From the NCBI GenBank assembly GCA_043789035.1, contig JAYWIG010000185.1, forward strand, positions 1 through 11,450: a DNA stretch of 11,450 nt, read 5' to 3'. The stretch is from JAYWIG01 sp043789035. Lineage in GTDB: Bacteria; Pseudomonadota; Gammaproteobacteria; Burkholderiales; Burkholderiaceae_E. The notes under the pieces are model-generated. The model made no database searches and was not told the DNA's origin. It saw only the letters and a program-made list of their open reading frames with translations. The position numbers and the translations under genes are program-made. Below are positions 7,927 to 11,450 of this stretch, piece by piece; the stretch's first letter is position 1; each line of letters begins with the position of its first letter.

Positions 7927-8082
7927 CTTTTGATTCTAACGTTCAGCCTTAAGCAACACGCTGCGTAGGGCCTTTATCTATTTCACTTCAACTGGAGCCG
8001 CTCAGTTCACTAGGACTACCAGTAAAGCGACTGATCCTAATCAGGGAGATGTGGGTACGTAGCCGTTACTTCCCATTCGCTC
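7927..8082. other. 156-bp intergenic region expected to hold the efflux operon promoter
   Basis: This gap separates the dioxygenase stop from the start of the CzcI-like gene; both read leftward. It should contain the operon promoter. On the minus strand I see TTGAAG (7987-7992) but no convincing -10 at a normal distance, and no clear terminator with a T-run for the dioxygenase gene. An activator-dependent promoter would fit but is not shown. Confidence 0.4.
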
Positions 8083-8799
8083 CTAGATGGGAGGAACGGA
8101 AATACATTCAGCGTCATGACGTGCGCCCAGCCAAATATTAGCATGCACCGCTTCGTCAATCCGTTTAGGCTTTGGTAACTGTAGCGCACCCATCAATTGA
8201 GCAAATTCTGCTCGCGATTTACCCGTGATACGGCTGTTACTTTTTTGCTCATCGCCTATCGTGCTGTTGAAGCGCCCTTTGTAATCATGTGCAGGCCAAA
8301 CAAGCGTGATTAGCGGTAAGGCGAAAAGTACATCAGTAATCGAGGTATAGAGCGCGTCTGCCGAACCACTTTGAAAATCAGTGCGCCCGCAACCATCGAT
8401 AAGCAATGCATCACCGGTGAACACATGATTACGCCAAACATACGACATACTCCCAGCAGTATGCCCCGGCGTATGTAGCGCCAGAAGCACCTCGTTGCCG
8501 AAGGCTAATTTATCGCCATTGTTTAACTGCTTGGCCAGAGCCAAAACGCCGCATTTGGCCGGCACCGCAACTCCGGCGCCGGTGTGCTCGCCAAGCTGGG
8601 CGGCAGACGTTACATGATCGGCATGAACATGGGTTTCTACAACCCACTTTAAGTTAGCCTGCTGCGACAAAATTACAGCGAGGTCACGATCAATTTGCGT
8701 GTCGACAGGGTCAATCAAAACTGCGTCCCTAGTGACGCTATCCACGAGTAGATAGGTGAACGTAGATGAATCTTTATCAAACAGCTGAATGGGGTTCAT
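8083..8799 (-). CDS. ETHE1-like persulfide dioxygenase (metallo-beta-lactamase fold)
   Basis: This is a 238-residue cytoplasmic non-heme iron enzyme that oxidises glutathione persulfide to sulfite and glutathione. The MBL signature is THVHADH, with H57, H59, D61 and H62. The iron ligands are inferred as H57, H113 (HTPGHT) and D130 (TGDALL), matching H79, H135 and D154 of human ETHE1; the first spacing is identical (56 residues). The diagnostic ETHE1 block is complete: TGDALLIDGCGRTDFQSG, with C137 and R139, then PAHDYKG, and LPKPKRIDEAV near the end. No rhodanese domain is fused. The protein lacks glyoxalase II specific features, so this call is preferred over a generic hydrolase. The gene follows the CsoR-family repressor by 11 bp in the same direction, so it is very likely in its regulon. 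Its ribosome site is weak. Confidence 0.93.
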   Translation of the reverse strand: MNPIQLFDKDSSTFTYLLVDSVTRDAVLIDPVDTQIDRDLAVILSQQANLKWVVETHVHADHVTSAAQLGEHTGAGVAVPAKCGVLALAKQLNNGDKLAFGNEVLLALHTPGHTAGSMSYVWRNHVFTGDALLIDGCGRTDFQSGSADALYTSITDVLFALPLITLVWPAHDYKGRFNSTIGDEQKSNSRITGKSRAEFAQLMGALQLPKPKRIDEAVHANIWLGARHDAECISVPPI

Positions 8800-8810
8800 T
8801 AAATTTTTCG

Positions 8811-9092
8811 CTATGCGTATTTAGAGAGCAACTCAGACACTTTTTCGGGTGGCAAATGCTTGTGCTCGACAGCACATCCCACGAGGGCGTAAAACGTCTT
8901 ATCGAGCGCCTTGCGTGCCGCCGCCAATTGTTGGGCAACGCTATCGCAACTCTGCCCTTCTTCAATTAACCGCGCTACAGCGCGAACTTGCCCTTCAGCA
9001 CGGCGTAGACGTGAAACCAGGGCTCGCGTTTGCTCAACGGGAATTGCTGCAGCAGGAATTATGGGCGTTTGCATTTGGCTTTTCATAGGCAT
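8811..9092 (-). CDS. CsoR/RcnR/FrmR-family (DUF156) transcriptional repressor, probably thiol/persulfide sensing
   Basis: This all-helical repressor has 93 residues from the longest start. The family core begins RLRRAEGQVRAVARLIEEGQSC, with the conserved Q-L/I-A-A-x-R-x-A-L segment after the first Cys. Candidate ligands are Cys49, Cys73 and His77. In Mycobacterium CsoR and E. coli FrmR the second ligand is a His 25 residues after the first Cys; here that position is Ala74, with Cys one residue earlier. The CsoR second-Cys position (+29) is Lys78. Canonical Cu(I), Ni/Co or formaldehyde chemistry is thus doubtful, and two cysteines beside a persulfide dioxygenase suggest persulfide sensing as in CstR. 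The start is uncertain. A TATAAT at 9093-9098 would place the RNA start near 9086, so Met3 (9086) or Met7 (9074) may be the real start; 9092 is the outer limit. Confidence 0.88.
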   Translation of the reverse strand: MPMKSQMQTPIIPAAAIPVEQTRALVSRLRRAEGQVRAVARLIEEGQSCDSVAQQLAAARKALDKTFYALVGCAVEHKHLPPEKVSELLSKYA

Positions 9093-9097
9093 ATTAT
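9069..9097 (+). promoter_or_regulatory. Candidate promoter of the YeeE transporter genes
   Basis: TTGCAT at 9069-9074 and TATTAT at 9092-9097 are separated by 17 bp. TATTAT differs from the -10 consensus by one base; the -35 matches only in TTG. RNA would start near 9104, leaving about 24 nt before the ATG, with AAGAAG 5 nt upstream of it as ribosome site. The -35 would lie inside the repressor coding start. Confidence 0.4.
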
Positions 9098-9112
9098 ACC
9101 CCCTACAGTATT
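9091..9112. promoter_or_regulatory. Probable CsoR-family operator in the divergent promoter
   Basis: The plus strand reads ATTATACCCCCTACAGTAT (9093-9111): a C5/G5 tract flanked by A/T-rich, roughly dyad arms. RcnR and FrmR sites have a G5-6 tract between AT-rich arms with TACT/AGTA elements, and the minus-strand reading ATACTGTAGGGGGTATAAT has the same shape. It sits between the repressor gene and the first transporter gene, overlapping -10 elements on both strands, where bound repressor would shut both units. The match is by eye only. Confidence 0.6.
9093..9098 (-). promoter_or_regulatory. -10 element of the repressor/dioxygenase promoter
   Basis: The minus strand has a perfect TATAAT, 17 bp downstream of TTCTTA (a poor -35). 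The RNA would start near 9086, inside the longest repressor frame, which implies a leaderless or very short 5' end. Confidence 0.5.
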
Positions 9113-9127
9113 TTTTAAGAAGTAATT

Positions 9128-9541
9128 ATGCAAAATTGGATGACGCCTTTAGTCGGCGGATTGTTAATCGGCACATCAGTATGGCTAATGCTGATCGGTT
9201 TAGGTCGAGTAACGGGTATTAGCGGGATCCTCGCCACCGCCATGACGAACCCAACAAAAAGCGCCTGGCGATTCGCGTTTCTAATTGGCCTCGTCGGTGG
9301 GGGCTTGATTTTTTCGCGCATATTCAATGTCAGCGCACATAACGTGGCCAGCGCTCCATGGTTAATGTTGGCTGGTCTTTTAGTGGGGTTTGGCACCGTT
9401 CTTGGCAACGGCTGCACTAGTGGGCATGGCGTATGCGGGATAGGTCGACTATCAATAAGATCCCTCGTCGCAACAATCGTATTTATGGCCTCGGGCATCG
9501 CGACCGTTGCGCTTATCAAAATTCTGGGAACTCCTTTATGA
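9128..9541 (+). CDS. YeeE/YedE-family sulfur transporter, first half-protein
   Basis: This is a 137-residue inner-membrane protein with about four hydrophobic segments. It carries the family's cysteine motif LGNGCTSGHGVCGIGRLS (Cys96, Cys103), and GRVTGISGIL in its N-terminal half. YeeE/YedE proteins move sulfur species; the fused TsuA type carries thiosulfate and uses conserved cysteines in relay. In this organism the fold is split into two genes, as in PmpA/PmpB-like and BigR-operon (DUF395) arrangements, so this half probably pairs with the product of the next gene. The ATG has AAGAAG 5 nt upstream. Its stop overlaps the next start by ATGA. Transcription should diverge from the repressor gene 35 bp away. 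The actual substrate (thiosulfate, sulfide, persulfide) cannot be read from sequence. Confidence 0.9.
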   Translation: MQNWMTPLVGGLLIGTSVWLMLIGLGRVTGISGILATAMTNPTKSAWRFAFLIGLVGGGLIFSRIFNVSAHNVASAPWLMLAGLLVGFGTVLGNGCTSGHGVCGIGRLSIRSLVATIVFMASGIATVALIKILGTPL

Positions 9542-10014
9542 ATTCAACTGTCCACAACAACAGCCATCACAATACCCATCGCACATCGACAACCTACACT
9601 TTGTTGTTGGCACTCGTGGCCGGTATTATTTTTGCGGCCGGCCTCACGCTAGGCGGCATGACCGACCCTGCCAAGGTGCAGGGCTTTCTTAACGTTGGCG
9701 GTATCGCATCGGGCCAATGGGATCCAAGCCTTGCCTTCGTAATGACTGGCGCATTAATCGTTTCTTTTATTGCGTTCTGGTTGAGCAAACGACGCAAAAC
9801 TCCGTGGTTAGCAGCAACTTTTGAAGTCCCAACTCGAAAAGATATCGACTGGCGTTTGATACTAGGGGCGGTAATATTCGGCGCTGGCTGGGGAATTGGC
9901 GGTTATTGCCCCGGTCCGGCGCTCGCAAGCGTTTTGTCGGGCGAAAAAGAGATTGCCTATTTCATTTTGCCAGTGATTGCAGGAATGTTAATTGCAAAGA
10001 AGCTATTCAAATGA
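9538..10014 (+). CDS. YeeE/YedE-family sulfur transporter, second half-protein
   Basis: This is a 158-residue inner-membrane protein. A His-rich hydrophilic N-terminus (H6, H10, H11, H14) precedes a first helix at about 20-40 with the family motif AAGLTLGGMTDPAKVQGFL. Another helix lies at about 66-82. A C-terminal pair includes GIGGYCPGPAL with Cys124, the counterpart of the reactive Cys in this half of the family. The frame is open upstream to 9433, but the ATG at 9538 is chosen because it overlaps the previous stop (ATGA) and the upstream residues do not look like this family. It is likely to form a complex with the first half-protein. Its own stop overlaps the next start by ATGA, giving a three-gene coupled chain. 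The N-terminal histidines might touch metal, but this is a guess. Confidence 0.9.
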   Translation: MNSTVHNNSHHNTHRTSTTYTLLLALVAGIIFAAGLTLGGMTDPAKVQGFLNVGGIASGQWDPSLAFVMTGALIVSFIAFWLSKRRKTPWLAATFEVPTRKDIDWRLILGAVIFGAGWGIGGYCPGPALASVLSGEKEIAYFILPVIAGMLIAKKLFK

Positions 10015-10385
10015 AAGGGCATGTAACGCCCGATCCAAACCTATCATCGTCTCGCGACATTGTCTTAGTGCAAAGTATGCGCAATACGATTATGGTGGCA
10101 AGCGTCCTGGCCTCAGCGGCACTACTTGGAGTAATGGCGTTTGTTGGCGCAACTCATAGCAGCGTACCAGTGCGAGGTATTTATGAATTGCGTCTCGGCG
10201 TTGGCGGTCTTGCACTGATTGCGGTCGCGTTTTCGGTTTTTGCGCTCATTCTGCTTTCACGCGCTAGTCGCGATTCATCGACCCTACAAATCGAGAAAGA
10301 TTGGCGCCACGCACATCAATGCGTCATCGTTGCGGGCCTTGCATTTATATCGTTCGCTTTCGGTGCTCTGTGGGTTGCACTGTAG
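10011..10385 (+). CDS. Short membrane protein resembling part of DUF599, coupled to the sulfur transporter
   Basis: This protein has 124 residues with three predicted membrane helices at about 27-47, 62-82 and 103-123. The stretch VQSMRNTIMVASVLA resembles, from memory, the DUF599 core (VQT-L-RNSIMASTLMA in plant members). Full DUF599 proteins are about 230 residues, so this would be a shortened relative. The frame is open upstream to 9906, but the ATG at 10011 overlaps the YeeE stop (ATGA), which decides the start. His100, His102 and Cys104 sit at the head of the last helix. The function is unknown. Tight coupling to the two YeeE genes suggests a role in the same transport or sulfur process. 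The gene ends 2 bp from the convergent membrane-protein gene. The family call is tentative. Confidence 0.75.
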   Translation: MKGHVTPDPNLSSSRDIVLVQSMRNTIMVASVLASAALLGVMAFVGATHSSVPVRGIYELRLGVGGLALIAVAFSVFALILLSRASRDSSTLQIEKDWRHAHQCVIVAGLAFISFAFGALWVAL

Positions 10386-10387
10386 GT

Positions 10388-10765
10388 TCAGCCAACGTAC
10401 TTTGCAAATGCTGCAATCAACGCCCCAAAAGCAAACAACGCAGCACCCGCTAACACAGCAATTTGTGCGGCTTTAAACCTCGTCATAACGCTTTCATCCT
10501 TCGCAACAGAGTACTTTGGAAGTACCCTGGCGCCGACAAAGCCGTGAACCAAAAACCATGCAAGGATGAACGCGAAAATTCCAGCGGGCCCAAGCAATCG
10601 CGTTAGAAGTGCAGCAATGATGGTTAGCAGCCAAACGATTGCCGAGTGAAGCAATGCCGAGCGCCACAGAATTGTGATTTGAAAGAACTTGGCGGCAATC
10701 ATGCGCATTAGCCAGGAAAGGGCTAGTAGCGATAGCGGGAGGGTTAAGAGACCGACGATGACCAT
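10388..10765 (-). CDS. Small polytopic membrane protein of unknown function
   Basis: This protein has 125 residues, very hydrophobic, with about four helices: 3-20, 32-55, 60-80 and 98-121. Between the last two lies a basic loop with RVLPKY. I do not recognise a family. The gene starts 24 bp after the PIN-toxin stop in the same direction, so it may be cotranscribed with the toxin pair, though small membrane genes often sit next to unrelated units. Only a weak GAG precedes the ATG as ribosome site. It converges with the DUF599-like gene with a 2-bp gap, so terminators of the two units must lie inside the opposite gene or be absent. Confidence 0.6.
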   Translation of the reverse strand: MVIVGLLTLPLSLLALSWLMRMIAAKFFQITILWRSALLHSAIVWLLTIIAALLTRLLGPAGIFAFILAWFLVHGFVGARVLPKYSVAKDESVMTRFKAAQIAVLAGAALFAFGALIAAFAKYVG

Positions 10766-10789
10766 TATTCAGTACTCATTTTTTTACGG

Positions 10790-11224
10790 TCAAGCGGGTA
10801 CGTCTGTCAAAAACGGATTCACAACCCTTAAACGATCAACCACTTGGCCATGCTGCATATCCTCAGTAAGTAGCATTGCACACTCCTGCCTCTGGGCGGC
10901 CGCAACTACCATAGAATCCCAATAGCTAAACCCATAGCGTGTTTCTATAACCCATGCACTTTCAACCAACGATCGGTCAATCAGCTGAGGCTTCCATTGC
11001 TCATAGCGTCTAATCTCATCCTTAGCGAGCGGAATCACTTCGGCACTACCTAGTTTTTTTCGAACATTGACATAGAACTCATTGAGCACTTGGTTGCTTA
11101 ACCGGCCACACCGATTCTCCCAACAATGTGCTAGCCACGTTCGAGCACGATCACGCTTTGCCTTATCTTTATCGTCAACTGCATAAATCAACACATTGGT
11201 GTCGATAAAAACTAAGTCACTCAT
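10790..11224 (-). CDS. PIN-domain toxin (VapC type)
   Basis: This is a 144-residue PIN-fold ribonuclease. The acidic active-site residues expected of the fold are visible: Asp8 in FIDTNVLIYA, Glu49 in LNEFY, Asp103 in YWDSM, and Asp122 (or Glu121) in LLTEDM. The set is complete, so the enzyme is probably active. VapC toxins cleave tRNA or rRNA sites and are held inactive by their cognate antitoxin. The ATG overlaps the antitoxin stop (ATGA), the usual gene order with the antitoxin first. The length is typical. The RNA target cannot be predicted from sequence. Confidence 0.92.
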   Translation of the reverse strand: MSDLVFIDTNVLIYAVDDKDKAKRDRARTWLAHCWENRCGRLSNQVLNEFYVNVRKKLGSAEVIPLAKDEIRRYEQWKPQLIDRSLVESAWVIETRYGFSYWDSMVVAAAQRQECAMLLTEDMQHGQVVDRLRVVNPFLTDVPA

Positions 11225-11445
11225 CTTTCGTAAATTTCATCACGCTTGAGATAAAGGCCTGCTGACACTCCAAAACTCTTAAAAGCAAGTGCTTCGAACT
11301 TAGCCCGCTCATAGGCATCAGCCGAGGTCATTTTTTCTGTAAGCATCTCGCCAACTAACCGCGATACGCTGGTATTTCGCTTGGCTGCCTCAATGCGGGC
11401 CCACTGCGCGACATCCTCTGCCATGGTGATGGTGACGTTTTTCAT
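11221..11445 (-). CDS. Ribbon-helix-helix antitoxin for the PIN toxin
   Basis: This protein has 74 residues. The N-terminal VTITMAEDVAQWARIEAAKRN followed by TSVSRLVGEML is the pattern of a CopG/RHH DNA-binding domain: one short strand and two helices. The C-terminal part (about 40-74, ending LYLKRDEIYER) would wrap the toxin. It should repress its own promoter, which lies outside the window, since only 5 bp precede the ATG at 11445. A longer N-terminus cannot be excluded for the same reason. The stop overlaps the toxin start by ATGA. Confidence 0.87.
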   Translation of the reverse strand: MKNVTITMAEDVAQWARIEAAKRNTSVSRLVGEMLTEKMTSADAYERAKFEALAFKSFGVSAGLYLKRDEIYER

Positions 11446-11450
11446 TTGGG

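Noticed and set aside
8069..8094. Inverted repeat TCCCAT/ATGGGA over the dioxygenase stop, as a terminator
   Set aside because: The stem has a mismatch on the transcribed strand and no T-run follows, so it is not called a terminator.
8083..8799. Glyoxalase II or beta-lactamase identity for the MBL-fold protein
   Set aside because: The GCGRTDFQ and PAHDYKG blocks and iron-ligand spacing are those of ETHE1-type persulfide dioxygenases.
8849..9222. Plus-strand frames opposite the repressor gene
   Set aside because: They are antisense shadows of a clear DUF156 protein and overlap the real YeeE start.
9433..9537. N-terminal extension of the second YeeE gene
   Set aside because: It overlaps the first YeeE gene in another frame and does not read like the family. 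The ATG at 9538 with ATGA overlap explains the start.
9906..10010. N-terminal extension of the DUF599-like gene
   Set aside because: It lies fully inside the YeeE gene in another frame. The ATGA-coupled ATG at 10011 is the better start.

Overview
The window looks like chromosomal DNA of a Gram-negative proteobacterium, probably a betaproteobacterium of moderate GC content. The evidence is the tripartite RND efflux system with an outer-membrane channel, the SerA C-terminus, and a persulfide-dioxygenase/YeeE sulfur module of a type common in proteobacteria. The genus cannot be fixed from the sequence. No mobile element, CRISPR array, tRNA or rRNA was found, and no gene-free stretch exceeds 300 bases.

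Layout. (1) 1-231, + strand: the end of serA (ACT domain). (2) 342-7926, - strand: a six-gene heavy-metal efflux operon. In transcription order it encodes a small Cys-rich exported protein (CzcI-like), a TolC-type outer-membrane channel, a periplasmic adaptor with an unusual N-terminal extension, an HME-type RND pump (CusA/CzcA family), a small exported protein with an HGG motif, and an exported cupredoxin with a complete type 1 copper ligand set. The three pump genes are packed tightly (ATGA overlap, then a 2-bp gap). No regulator for this operon lies inside the window. (3) 8083-10385: a divergent sulfur/persulfide module. A CsoR/RcnR/FrmR-family repressor and an ETHE1-like persulfide dioxygenase are on the - strand. 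Two YeeE/YedE half-transporters and a short membrane protein resembling part of DUF599 are on the + strand, chained by ATGA overlaps. The repressor and transporter genes are only 35 bp apart, and that gap holds a C5/G5 tract in AT-rich flanks that looks like the repressor's operator, overlapping -10 elements on both strands. (4) 10388-11445, - strand: an RHH antitoxin / PIN toxin pair (VapBC type) followed by a four-helix membrane protein of unknown function.

How the genes may work together. The efflux operon would move metal from the periplasm or cytoplasm across the outer membrane, with three small exported proteins acting as likely periplasmic metal carriers or sensors. The cupredoxin points to copper, but hand comparison of the pump with E. 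coli CusA shows several relay methionines replaced, so the substrate is uncertain. The sulfur module would import or move a sulfur species (YeeE pair), oxidise persulfide (dioxygenase), and be controlled by a thiol-based repressor whose ligand spacing differs from the textbook Cu(I), Ni/Co and formaldehyde sensors. The two modules are separate transcription units. A link through copper-sulfur chemistry is only an inference.
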